NCBI GenBank assembly: GCA_002781785.1 | Contig: PFGC01000019.1 | Location: forward strand, 1-33,429 | From: Candidatus Kerfeldbacteria bacterium CG15_BIG_FIL_POST_REV_8_21_14_020_45_12 | GTDB lineage: Bacteria > Patescibacteriota > Patescibacteriia > UBA9570 > XYC2-FULL-38-9 | DNA: 33,429 nt | Reading direction: 5' to 3' | Shown here: one piece after another, positions 24,429 through 32,370 of the stretch | Position numbering within the stretch: position 1 is the stretch's first letter | Layout of the letters: each line of letters starts with the position of its first letter | Notes under the pieces: generated by a model | What the model was told of the DNA's origin: nothing | Database searches by the model: none | Seen by the model: the letters and a program-made list of their open reading frames with translations, nothing else | Program-made: the position numbers and the translations under genes

Positions 24429-25187
24429 ATGCCTATAGTCTTTACATCTATCGTGCCTAGTACCCCAGGTATTTTAGGTGACATTAAGACAGCCTCTTCT
24501 GGTGAATCAGCTACCGTTAAAGCCTTAAAAGAACTAGAGGGTGAGTTGTATTTCATGAAGCCAGATACGGTTATTGTAATTTCTGAACATGGTTCTGAGG
24601 TGCCTGAGTTATTTAATGCCACTATCGCAGGTCAAATGAAATCTAGTTTGAGCGATCGTCAGTTTATAGGAGATGTTGGATTAACTACTCATTTGAAAGA
24701 GGCTATTGATACTGGTCAGCATGAAGTGCCAATGACCATTATTGCGCCAAGTGTTTTATCAGTTGAGGTGTCTTCCCCTCTTGAAATAATGCTGGATCAT
24801 TTGGATGAGACGAAAGTGGTAGTAATGACAACTTCTCAGTTGGGACTTGAAAACCATGTAGAGTTTGGAAGATTTTTACATCATGAATTACTGCAGTCTA
24901 ACTCACGAATAGCGGTTATTGCTGCTGGTAATTTTGGCGCTTCAGAAATAGATGAAGTTAACGCCAGCGCCTTTCAAGCGACTGCCATACAGTCAATTGT
25001 CAGTAATAATCCATCTGAGATTTTAAAGACAAATCCAGATTTAGTTAAAAATAGCGCAGCTGATATTTTAAACCCGCTAGCAGTTTTGGTTGGAGTAATG
25101 GAAACCCTTAACGTTAAAGCTTCGGTGATGAGCCAAGAGTCTTCACACGGTGTAATGAACGTGGTAGTAAATTTTGTTATTCAATAG
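24429..25187 (+). CDS. MEMO/LigB-like protein (class III extradiol dioxygenase fold)
   Basis: The 252-residue protein resembles AmmeMemoRadiSam system protein B and LigB-type dioxygenase subunits: DTVIVISEHGSEVPELFNA, the DVGLTTHLKEAI region, VVVMTTSQLGLENHVEFGRF and IAVIAAGNFGASEI, followed by the C-terminal SQESSHGVMNVVVNFV. In catalytic LigB proteins the N-terminus carries a metal-binding His (PHPP-like). Here the matching segment is VPSTPGIL, with no His, so metal binding and catalysis may be lost. The second site His (SEHG) is kept. No AMMECR1 or radical SAM partner lies nearby. It precedes priA-def-fmt on the same strand, 3 bases before priA. The function is unknown. Confidence 0.65.
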   Translation: MPIVFTSIVPSTPGILGDIKTASSGESATVKALKELEGELYFMKPDTVIVISEHGSEVPELFNATIAGQMKSSLSDRQFIGDVGLTTHLKEAIDTGQHEVPMTIIAPSVLSVEVSSPLEIMLDHLDETKVVVMTTSQLGLENHVEFGRFLHHELLQSNSRIAVIAAGNFGASEIDEVNASAFQATAIQSIVSNNPSEILKTNPDLVKNSAADILNPLAVLVGVMETLNVKASVMSQESSHGVMNVVVNFVIQ

Positions 25188-25190
25188 GTC

Positions 25191-26885
25191 ATGATTGCTC
25201 AGGTTCTCCCCTATCGCCGAACCGTGCGTGGGGTGGAAGGTTTTGATTATAAGATCCCTAATGATTTGTTAGATAATGTTAAAGTGGGGAGCTTGGTTAG
25301 GATTGAATTTAGATCAAGGAGATTATTGGGTTTAGTTATTGCGGTTGATAAAGATGGCGATAAGCTTGATCCTAGGAAGCTTAAGTCAATTGTAGAGGTA
25401 CTCCCCTATTCTTGGTGGGAAAATGCGGCCAGGTTGAGCTGGCTTAAGTGGTTTGCGGATTATTACTACATTTCTTTACCGCATGCCTTTTTTTCGTTGC
25501 AATTTCCAATCATAGATCGTAAACAAAAGGCCTCGTTGGAAGCTCCAGAGTCTTTTACTTTATTTCCAGCTGAGGCGGTTGGACGAGCAGAGGCTGCTGC
25601 CAAGGTTTTTGAGTCTTTGGCTTCTCCCTCGCCTACTATGCTTTGGTACTCGCATCGTGAGGATTGTTTGGTGACTTATCAGATGATGTGCCAGCAGATT
25701 GTTGGACACACTTTAATTTTTGTTCCAGAACAGTTTGATGCAGTTGAGTTAACCGAAGCTTTACCTAGGGAAAGAGTGAGGTGGTTACTTGGAAAGCAGT
25801 CGGGCTCTCAGTGGATTAAATTGATGTCTGAACTGGAAGAGTCTGAAAATAACTTAATAGTCTTGACGACACGTCAGGGACTAGCTTTACCCCTTAGTTT
25901 TTTTAGGACAATTATTGTGGACCAGGAGGAGGCGCGTAGTCATAAGCAGTACGACGCTAACCCTAGATTTCATATTCGTGAAGCAGTTCTAGCTGCATAT
26001 GAAGAGATGCAAAAATCTAAAGGTGATAAAGGAAAGCAGGTTTTACTAATGACGTCGCTTAGTCCATCTCTGAAAATGTTGGCTCGCGCAGCAGATAAGA
26101 CTATAGAGTTGCTAGATTGTCGAAGACCTAGACAGCGTGAGATCTTAATTGTGGACATGGAGCAGGAGCGGATTGGAGGAAATTATAGCTGGTTTGGTGA
26201 GCCTGTAGTAGAGGCGTTATTTAAATCAAAGCGGGCGCTACTTTTTTTAAATAGAGCAGGAACATTTCAGTTGGCGACCTGTCAGTCGTGCTCACAGTTG
26301 GTTTCGGCGACAGCTCAGGTGTGTCCAAATTGTGGTAGTGATAAGCTTATCCGAACTGGTAGAGGGACGGAACAGCTGGAACAGGATTTAAGAATATTGC
26401 TGCAGCAGGAAAATCTGGTTAAGCGGGTGTTGAGAGTAGATGCGTCAAAGACAGATGAGCAATTATCTCAAGAAGCCATCATGGAATCGGAGGTGGTAAT
26501 AGCTACAGAGAAGATCTTACGACAAGTGCCACTGAGCTCATTTGATCTAGTGGTCGTTTTGTCGATAGATTACCTGCTAGTATATCCGCACTACCAAGCG
26601 CATGAGCGGGCTTCTCAGATTTTTGTGCGTTTAGCGGCGGTGGATGCGCCGGTTATCTTGCAGACTAGTGTGGTTAGTCATCCGGTAATCCAAGCCTTAG
26701 CTCACGACAGCTATGACATCATTGCCGAAGCCGAACTTGAAATTCGTCGTGACTTAAAACTGCCGCCGTATGGTGAATACGTTTTAAGTTTGAATCGTAA
26801 GTCTGGAAGCAGCGTGCCGCTCAGAGCTTTACCTGAGCGTAAAAATCTGTCTTCAGATGTTGTGATTGATCGGTCTGACGCTTGA
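25191..26885 (+). CDS. PriA-like primosomal protein N' with degenerate helicase motifs
   Basis: The 564-residue protein aligns with PriA (about 730 in E. coli) in order. It has the N-terminal 3'-DNA-binding fold (residues 1-105), a RecA-like part, one zinc pair set (Cys364, Cys367, Cys378, Cys381), the GRGTEQLEQDL segment and the late LKLPPYGEY. The ATPase motifs are gone: the Walker A position reads WYSHREDC (152-159) where PriA has GVTGSGKT, the DEEH box is DQEE (244-247), SATPS is SLSPS, and the QVAGRAGR motif VI is replaced by RLAAVDA. Four of PriA's eight zinc cysteines are missing and the C-terminal domain is short. DNA binding may persist without helicase action. Its position before def and fmt is the classic priA location. 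Confidence 0.85.
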   Translation: MIAQVLPYRRTVRGVEGFDYKIPNDLLDNVKVGSLVRIEFRSRRLLGLVIAVDKDGDKLDPRKLKSIVEVLPYSWWENAARLSWLKWFADYYYISLPHAFFSLQFPIIDRKQKASLEAPESFTLFPAEAVGRAEAAAKVFESLASPSPTMLWYSHREDCLVTYQMMCQQIVGHTLIFVPEQFDAVELTEALPRERVRWLLGKQSGSQWIKLMSELEESENNLIVLTTRQGLALPLSFFRTIIVDQEEARSHKQYDANPRFHIREAVLAAYEEMQKSKGDKGKQVLLMTSLSPSLKMLARAADKTIELLDCRRPRQREILIVDMEQERIGGNYSWFGEPVVEALFKSKRALLFLNRAGTFQLATCQSCSQLVSATAQVCPNCGSDKLIRTGRGTEQLEQDLRILLQQENLVKRVLRVDASKTDEQLSQEAIMESEVVIATEKILRQVPLSSFDLVVVLSIDYLLVYPHYQAHERASQIFVRLAAVDAPVILQTSVVSHPVIQALAHDSYDIIAEAELEIRRDLKLPPYGEYVLSLNRKSGSSVPLRALPERKNLSSDVVIDRSDA

Positions 26886-26909
26886 AGAACTGAAAGAAAT
26901 GTGTTAAAT
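26882..26909 (+). promoter_or_regulatory. Possible def promoter, near-leaderless
   Basis: TTGAAG (26882-26887) and TTAAAT (26904-26909) are spaced 16 bp, with 9 bases to the ATG at 26919. This repeats the -10-to-ATG spacing seen at gltX and the ftsQ-like gene. The boxes are weaker and overlap the end of the priA-like gene. Confidence 0.4.
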
Positions 26910-26918
26910 GTATGTGAT

Positions 26919-27419
26919 ATGAAATATGCCAGTCCCCTACAAATATGCCTGGAAGGGCGTGATGACGTAGTTAGAATAAAAACTCAAGAGGTGCCTACTG
27001 ATCAGATTTTAACTGATGAGATGCAGTCTTATTTTGACGAATTAATTCAGACCATGCTGCAATATGATGGGATTGGAATTGCCGCTAATCAGGCGGGTCA
27101 GTCTTGGCAGGTATTTGTCGTACACAAGGATTACTCCCCCACTGGAGAACATTTAGTTGTGATAAATCCTAGAATGGTATCAATGTCTGAAAGAACCCAT
27201 ACCATGGAGGAGGGTTGCTTGTCTGTTCCTGGAGTCTACGGCGGAGTCGAGCGAGCTAGCAAAGTGAGACTAAAGGGGCTGGGTCGCGATGGAGCGGTTT
27301 TGGATTTAAAGTCTAAGGGTATGTTAGCTAGGATTTTACAGCATGAATATGACCATCTGCAGGCAGTTGTATTTATAGATAAAGCTACTCACTTGTCAGA
27401 TCGCAAGCACTCCATGTAA
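26919..27419 (+). CDS. def: Peptide deformylase
   Basis: From the ATG at 26919 the protein has 166 residues. All three motifs are intact: GIGIAANQAG near residues 52-61, EGCLSVPG with metal ligand Cys100, and QHEYDH with His142, Glu143 and His146. The enzyme removes the N-formyl group from new proteins using Fe2+ or similar. A GTG at 26901 is in frame, but the ATG suits homologues and the putative promoter better. The gene stop directly abuts the fmt ATG. One deviation is QAVVF after HEYDHL, where most homologues have G in the first position (HLxGxLF). Confidence 0.96.
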   Translation: MKYASPLQICLEGRDDVVRIKTQEVPTDQILTDEMQSYFDELIQTMLQYDGIGIAANQAGQSWQVFVVHKDYSPTGEHLVVINPRMVSMSERTHTMEEGCLSVPGVYGGVERASKVRLKGLGRDGAVLDLKSKGMLARILQHEYDHLQAVVFIDKATHLSDRKHSM

Positions 27420-28322
27420 ATGGCCATGTCTTCACCACTGAAAGTAATTTTTTTTGGAACACCTGAGCTGGCTGTGCCGTGCCTTGAGGTTTTAGCTGAC
27501 CCGAAACAGACCCCAGAGATTTCTGTAGTCGCCGTTGTCACGCAGCCAGATAAGATTGGTAATCGTGGACGCCAAGCTCCACCCCCAGTCAAGTTGGCTG
27601 CGCAACGACTTGGTCTTCCAGTTTTGCAACCTCACAGGATTAAGGCTAACAATCCGGAGGGTAGTACATTTATAGATGAGGTTAGGTCCCTGCGCCCGGA
27701 CATAGCGATTGTTATTGCTTATGGAAAAATAGTTCCCCTGGAACTGCTGAATATTCCCCAGTTAGGTTTTTTAAATGTCCACGTGTCCCTGCTACCAAGG
27801 TGGCGGGGAGCCTCACCCATTCAGGCAGCCTTACTGGCTGGTGATAGTGAAACTGGTGTGACAATTATGAAGATGGATGAAGGCATGGACACCGGACCAA
27901 TATTGCTTCAGAGAGCCATTAACATAGATCAAGCAGACACAGCCGCTAGTATCCATGATCGATTATCTAGCCTTGGGGCGGCGGTCATGATTGAGGCCTT
28001 AACTGGATATGTCAGCGGCGCGTTGTTGCCAGTAACGCAGCCGGCTAATGGTATTACTAGTTGTGGTTTAATTAAGAAAACTAATGGATTAATCGACTGG
28101 AGTAGTGACCCAGCTTACATTGAGCGACAGATTAGAGCTATGCACCCATGGCCAGGTGCTTTTACTGACATTTATGGAGAGCCAATTAAAATTACAGAGG
28201 CTCATCTGGAGTCTGGACGGTTGGTGATTGATAAAGTTAAACCAGCTGGAAAAGGAGAGATGGAATACAGGGCTTATAGCAACGGAAATCGTGATCGCCC
28301 GCTACCTCCCAATAAGGCCTAG
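27420..28322 (+). CDS. fmt: Methionyl-tRNA formyltransferase
   Basis: The 300-residue protein starts with KVIFFGTPELAVPCLEVL and has VVTQPDKIGNRGR, the formyl-transfer region IVIAYGKIVP, and LNVHVSLLPRWRGASPIQAA with the conserved N-H, SLLP and RGA elements. The segment TGVTIMKMDEGMDTGPILLQ follows, then a shortened C-terminal tRNA-binding domain. It formylates Met-tRNAi using 10-formyl-THF, the partner step to def just upstream. The ATG at 27420 follows the def stop with no gap; an ATG at 27426 is equally possible. Its TAG stop overlaps the stop codon of the convergent glycosyltransferase gene. Confidence 0.96.
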   Translation: MAMSSPLKVIFFGTPELAVPCLEVLADPKQTPEISVVAVVTQPDKIGNRGRQAPPPVKLAAQRLGLPVLQPHRIKANNPEGSTFIDEVRSLRPDIAIVIAYGKIVPLELLNIPQLGFLNVHVSLLPRWRGASPIQAALLAGDSETGVTIMKMDEGMDTGPILLQRAINIDQADTAASIHDRLSSLGAAVMIEALTGYVSGALLPVTQPANGITSCGLIKKTNGLIDWSSDPAYIERQIRAMHPWPGAFTDIYGEPIKITEAHLESGRLVIDKVKPAGKGEMEYRAYSNGNRDRPLPPNKA

Positions 28323-29800
28323 TTTCTAACTTTTTTTGTTGTATAAAAGCCCAGGTACTTACCTCTAAGAAGTCTAGTTTGAGCGTCGATGGCAGGAATT
28401 GATCCAAAGATTATCAACACGATTGGAAGTAAAATCCATTGCAGAAGGACTAGTCCTATTTTGGCGAATCGATTGCCTGGAATATTTTGAGGTAACATAT
28501 ACACGTTTAGAATGGCTGACGCAAATATTCCAACCATAGCAATACTCATTAATACCTGTAGGATGGCAGGAGCGTTTTGAGCGACGACGGTGGCCTTTTC
28601 AATGTCACTGGCCATGTATAGGGGCAGGTAGCCCAACACGGTTATCAGGATGGGCGCGGTGGACCAAGAGTACATACCTTCACCAAGATTAAACAGTAAA
28701 TGCCATCTTCTACGCGGCAGTTTTTCAGCCTTCCAGAAGTGCCAAACCATAAACGGGAAGTGCTCTATTCCCCAAGCCCAACGACGTTGTTGTTTATACA
28801 AATTCTTGATAGTGAGAGATAGTTTTCCAGCATGGGCTGTGTCCATGGAGACTGGAATATACATTGGGACCACATCGTAGTCACCATCATAATATATAAA
28901 GCACTGCAGAAATATTCTAGAGTCCTCGGTAACAATATCAGCTTGCCAGAAGCCGACATCAACCAAAGCCTTGAAGCTCATGGCGTGAGAGGAGAAGGTC
29001 CAAAGTGGTTTTGGCCGGGCCAGTTCAGCCATTAGCCAAAAGGTAGTTGAGTTGGCGACGACACGCGTAAACGAGGGTGATTCCCAAACGTTATTATTGT
29101 ATAAGGCAAGGGGCTGGTAGCTAGCTCGGGTTGGATTTGGATGGGTAGCGTAACTATTGGTTAAGTAGGCAAAATACTGAGGGTCAACTACGGTGTCGAT
29201 GTCAAATGAAGATGTGATTAACTTGGCGTAGTCCCAACCCTTTGTGTCAACGTATTCCTTGACGCGATGTCCAGCCCAATTCAAATTAGCTCCCTTAGCC
29301 GCAATTTCTCCAGGGATATCACTCGGGTGAATAGTTACAAGAAAGTCGTAGAATTTGTCGCCATACTCTTGTTTCATGAGTTTTGCGACTTCGTTGAAGT
29401 GCTGTAGTTCTCGCTCTTCCCCGGCTAGGATCACTACCATCTTGTTGGTTGGATAAGTCCCAGCCACCAAGGCGTCAAAGGTATGACGTAAAACCTCAGG
29501 TTCTTCATCAAGGGTCGGAAGAAAAATTAAGTGGTAGTAGTCCTTCCAATTTTCTAGCTTTTTTACCTGACTCATCCAGTCGATGGCTCTTTGTCTTCTA
29601 AATTGGCGCCAGGAAAAGGTCAGGTAAGTAATGAAATATAGAACTCGTAAAAGCCAGTAGAGATCAAAGACGATGGCTGCATAGACCATCCATAGGGGCT
29701 TGATAATCGAAAAAAGTATGACTAGAATTAATGTTGTCCAGACTAAGGTGCCTGGGATCATTTCGAGAAGTCGGTATTTTCTGTAGTTGCTTATTTTCAT
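28319..29800 (-). CDS. Membrane glycosyltransferase, GT2 (cellulose synthase-like)
   Basis: The 493-residue protein has two N-terminal membrane helices (about 14-60), a GT-A catalytic domain and several C-terminal helices (from about 375). Catalytic motifs are LIFLPTLDEEPEV, the DxD in SSFDIDTVVDPQY, the acceptor-site VTEDSR and QQRRWAWG (the Q-x-x-R-W motif of processive GT2 enzymes). It probably makes or extends a polysaccharide, or transfers a sugar to a lipid carrier, at the cytoplasmic membrane. The donor and product are unknown. It is the last gene of a five-gene minus-strand run and ends on a stop codon that overlaps the fmt stop (28319-28322). Confidence 0.88.
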   Translation of the reverse strand: MKISNYRKYRLLEMIPGTLVWTTLILVILFSIIKPLWMVYAAIVFDLYWLLRVLYFITYLTFSWRQFRRQRAIDWMSQVKKLENWKDYYHLIFLPTLDEEPEVLRHTFDALVAGTYPTNKMVVILAGEERELQHFNEVAKLMKQEYGDKFYDFLVTIHPSDIPGEIAAKGANLNWAGHRVKEYVDTKGWDYAKLITSSFDIDTVVDPQYFAYLTNSYATHPNPTRASYQPLALYNNNVWESPSFTRVVANSTTFWLMAELARPKPLWTFSSHAMSFKALVDVGFWQADIVTEDSRIFLQCFIYYDGDYDVVPMYIPVSMDTAHAGKLSLTIKNLYKQQRRWAWGIEHFPFMVWHFWKAEKLPRRRWHLLFNLGEGMYSWSTAPILITVLGYLPLYMASDIEKATVVAQNAPAILQVLMSIAMVGIFASAILNVYMLPQNIPGNRFAKIGLVLLQWILLPIVLIIFGSIPAIDAQTRLLRGKYLGFYTTKKVRN

Positions 29801-29805
29801 AAATA

Positions 29806-30966
29806 TTATACAAATTGATTTACAGTATATAACACTGCGTAGACAACTCCAATTAGATAGGCTGCCTGGAATAATCTCACGCCGACGACGTGAAAATTGA
29901 ATTTAAAGGCAGGTGGGTTGGGGTTTGTTTTAGATCTCTGGTACATCTCCCATATCAGAACTCCCTGAAATCCACCGGTGACGGCACCGGCTATGTTTAG
30001 CACCTGAACAAAACTGACTAGGCCAGCTAAGTAGACAAAGAGTGCTGGAAGTATGGTTAGTAGTATGGCAATAGTGCGAGAGAGTTTAAAGTCATACTGG
30101 TAAAGCTGCTTCAGTGCAAGTCCAATTACGAGAAATGAGCTACCCATGGCCAGTATACCAATAGCTGCTCCAGCTACAACAATCTTGTCTCCAAGTAGCA
30201 ACTTGAGCCCATCTATGGCATTTTCTGACGTCTCAGGTCCGCTCACGCCGACTACCAGCAACGCAAACGTTAGGTACAGTAACCCGGTGATTAGAACGGA
30301 TACCCAGATCACTTTAGGAAAGGAGGTAAGTTTTTGACTGGCTGCTAATAACCGACGAAGTTCCGGGATTATACTGGCTGCACCGAAGGCAAAAAGAATG
30401 ACGCCGTAAGGAAGTAAAATACTTCTCAAGGAAGCTGTTGGCAGGTTTGTAAATGATAGTTTTGGCACGGTAAGAAGTGCAAGCACCCCCACGGAGACAA
30501 GTAGTCCAGCTACGATTAATTCTTCTAGTCTAGCTATAAATAAAAGTCCAATAGTGATGATCAGGCTAGCAGCGGCCCAAAAAGTAATTCCATAGGCTTG
30601 TTCTGAGCCACCAATCCATGGGTTAAATACTTCGTAGAGTAAGTGCCCAATTTCAATTGTGTAAGCAATGAGTGCTGAATACAAACCAAAGATGAGAGAG
30701 CCGATTGCCAACCATTGACCTGATTTACCAAAATACTCTTTAGCATACCCTAAAAACTGATGAATATCATGGCTTCGAGTAACCACCTGGGCATAGGCAG
30801 TTAGCGTTAAGGCGACTAGACCACCTATTAAAACAATGTTGATTACCCCAATTGTTATGCCGGCTTGGGCAAATACATACGGAATACCAAAGAGTCCGGC
30901 TCCTACGGCCGTACCAATTAGCACAGCTACAGCTGCAAGTTCTGTATGCTTATATCCGCGTATCAT
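29806..30966 (-). CDS. Aromatic amino acid permease-like transporter (HAAAP/APC superfamily)
   Basis: The 386-residue membrane protein has about 11 predicted helices. Its N-terminus has the unwound first-helix signature AVLIGTAVGAGLFGIPYVFAQAG, typical of Trp/Tyr permeases and the wider LeuT-fold amino acid transporters. Further features are TAYAQVVTRS, the GAASIIPELRRL loop and a late ALFVYLAGLVSFVQVLNIAG. Uptake of amino acids coupled to protons or Na+ fits an organism with few biosynthetic genes. The exact substrate is not determined. It overlaps the upstream gene by 4 bp (ATGA, 30963-30966). Confidence 0.85.
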   Translation of the reverse strand: MIRGYKHTELAAVAVLIGTAVGAGLFGIPYVFAQAGITIGVINIVLIGGLVALTLTAYAQVVTRSHDIHQFLGYAKEYFGKSGQWLAIGSLIFGLYSALIAYTIEIGHLLYEVFNPWIGGSEQAYGITFWAAASLIITIGLLFIARLEELIVAGLLVSVGVLALLTVPKLSFTNLPTASLRSILLPYGVILFAFGAASIIPELRRLLAASQKLTSFPKVIWVSVLITGLLYLTFALLVVGVSGPETSENAIDGLKLLLGDKIVVAGAAIGILAMGSSFLVIGLALKQLYQYDFKLSRTIAILLTILPALFVYLAGLVSFVQVLNIAGAVTGGFQGVLIWEMYQRSKTNPNPPAFKFNFHVVGVRLFQAAYLIGVVYAVLYTVNQFV

Positions 30967-32117
30967 GCCTTTGGTGCTAAGGATTTTTCCTCATGACCAA
31001 TGGTGCGAGACCACACCATTAGTGAAATTCCCATAACGAGTCCAAGGAGTCCTATTAAAATAAGCGGATAGGATAATTGATTGAAATAACTGACCAGTAC
31101 GCGTTCGAGCACTGGTAAAAGGTCGGTGGAAATAGCTGTCTGTAATTGTATTTGCTTAATAATACCGGAGGGTAAGAAATACTTAGTAATTAGCCCTAGT
31201 CCAAGGTGTTTCCCACCAGTTAGCAGAAATAGAAGACCTAACCACCAGAGCATGCGGTCAGGTGAGGTTAGGGTTTGGATGATTAGTGTGATGGTGAAGA
31301 TGCCGATTATTATCCAAAGCAAGGTCTGAGTGGTCTGAATTGTGCCAAAAGTGGTCCTGGCCCCTTCGACTTGTGCTTGAAGGTCTTCCAGCCGTGCAAG
31401 TTCTGCTTTGGAAAAAGTTGTAGTTGAGTTTTGGTTGTCGAGTAAACTATTTTTATCAGCTATTAAAAGCTTCAAAAGATTGATTTCAGAGGGAAGTTGT
31501 CCGGCGATTAGTTCTGGACTAATTGGGACACCCCGTAGCAGCATTGAGCTATCTGAAGAGCCAATCAGGGAAGATGGCCAGCACCCAGCGTTTTGAAAGT
31601 CACTGAACGAAATATCTTCTGACTCTGAGGACCCTGCCTGAAGTGCAATGCGGAGAATTTCACCGTCTGTACAGTCTGGTAACGAGGGAGGTCTCTTAGC
31701 CCCAATTTCCTCTAATATAGCGCGAACCTCAGTACGGAGCCGATCCTTTTCGTTGCCTAGTGGGATAGCTAAATTGAGGTCACTTAATTTAACCTCCGAA
31801 TTAGTCAGGCGGTACGACTCGCTTATTAACCTATCTCCCGTTGCTTGTAATTCTGAGCTTGGGAAAACTTGCCTGAGTCCTGAAACAACGCGGTCCTGAG
31901 AAATTTTTAGATCAGCAATTACTAGTGCTTCCTGTTCTCCTTGAAATATTGATTTAACCGATAGCGGTACAATTTCATCGTAAACGTTTGCATCAGTCAG
32001 GCTCTGCTTGAGTGGCTCTGGGTTAAGAACCTGATGCTCTAGCAGTTCACTACTTAGCGTCAAAGGAATCAAAATTACCAGAACGATAAGGTTGATAATT
32101 AAAAAGGTGGAGCGCAT
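30963..32117 (-). CDS. Membrane protein of unknown function with large extracytoplasmic domain
   Basis: I do not recognise this 384-residue protein. It has an N-terminal signal-anchor helix (about 4-24), then some 240 polar residues that probably lie outside the membrane, including DANVYDEIVPLSVKSIF and two Cys (in LPDCTDGE and NAGCWPS) that could form a disulfide. The C-terminal part has three to four helices (about 268-290, 294-315, 352-372). The N-terminal LNPEPLKQSLTDANVYDEIV resembles segments of other uncharacterised bacterial membrane proteins. It is coupled to the permease (4-bp overlap) and lies 5 bases after the glutaredoxin gene. The Cys pair next to a glutaredoxin is suggestive but unproven. 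Confidence 0.6.
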   Translation of the reverse strand: MRSTFLIINLIVLVILIPLTLSSELLEHQVLNPEPLKQSLTDANVYDEIVPLSVKSIFQGEQEALVIADLKISQDRVVSGLRQVFPSSELQATGDRLISESYRLTNSEVKLSDLNLAIPLGNEKDRLRTEVRAILEEIGAKRPPSLPDCTDGEILRIALQAGSSESEDISFSDFQNAGCWPSSLIGSSDSSMLLRGVPISPELIAGQLPSEINLLKLLIADKNSLLDNQNSTTTFSKAELARLEDLQAQVEGARTTFGTIQTTQTLLWIIIGIFTITLIIQTLTSPDRMLWWLGLLFLLTGGKHLGLGLITKYFLPSGIIKQIQLQTAISTDLLPVLERVLVSYFNQLSYPLILIGLLGLVMGISLMVWSRTIGHEEKSLAPKA

Positions 32118-32122
32118 AGTGG

Positions 32123-32362
32123 TTACTTCGAATATTCCAGTCGCAGGTAAGAGATAATGTCGTCAGATTCGTACAGGGTGGTGTTATTGTCCTGATCAAC
32201 TAAAAAAGGGACTTGTTGCTTACCGCCCAGAGTTTGGAGGAAATGTCGTTTCGTTGAACCCTTTGGGACATTGCGAATGATGTAGTCTAATTCTAGTTCA
32301 GACAAAACAGCTCTGACCTTGGCACAGAAGGGACATCCTTCGTATTGGTATAATTCGAGCAT
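32123..32362 (-). CDS. Glutaredoxin-like thiol-disulfide protein
   Basis: This 79-residue protein has a thioredoxin fold with the CPFC active site (Cys10 and Cys13 in YEGCPFCAKVRAVL), the TVP-type cis-proline motif QQVPFLVD and the C-terminal LYESDDIISYLRLEY helix shared by glutaredoxins and GST N-terminal domains. It probably reduces disulfides or glutathione-type mixed disulfides in the cytoplasm. It starts 9 bases after the DUF3048 stop and ends 5 bases before the unknown membrane protein gene, so it belongs to the same run. No Shine-Dalgarno is seen. Confidence 0.88.
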   Translation of the reverse strand: MLELYQYEGCPFCAKVRAVLSELELDYIIRNVPKGSTKRHFLQTLGGKQQVPFLVDQDNNTTLYESDDIISYLRLEYSK

Positions 32363-32370
32363 GATGATGT

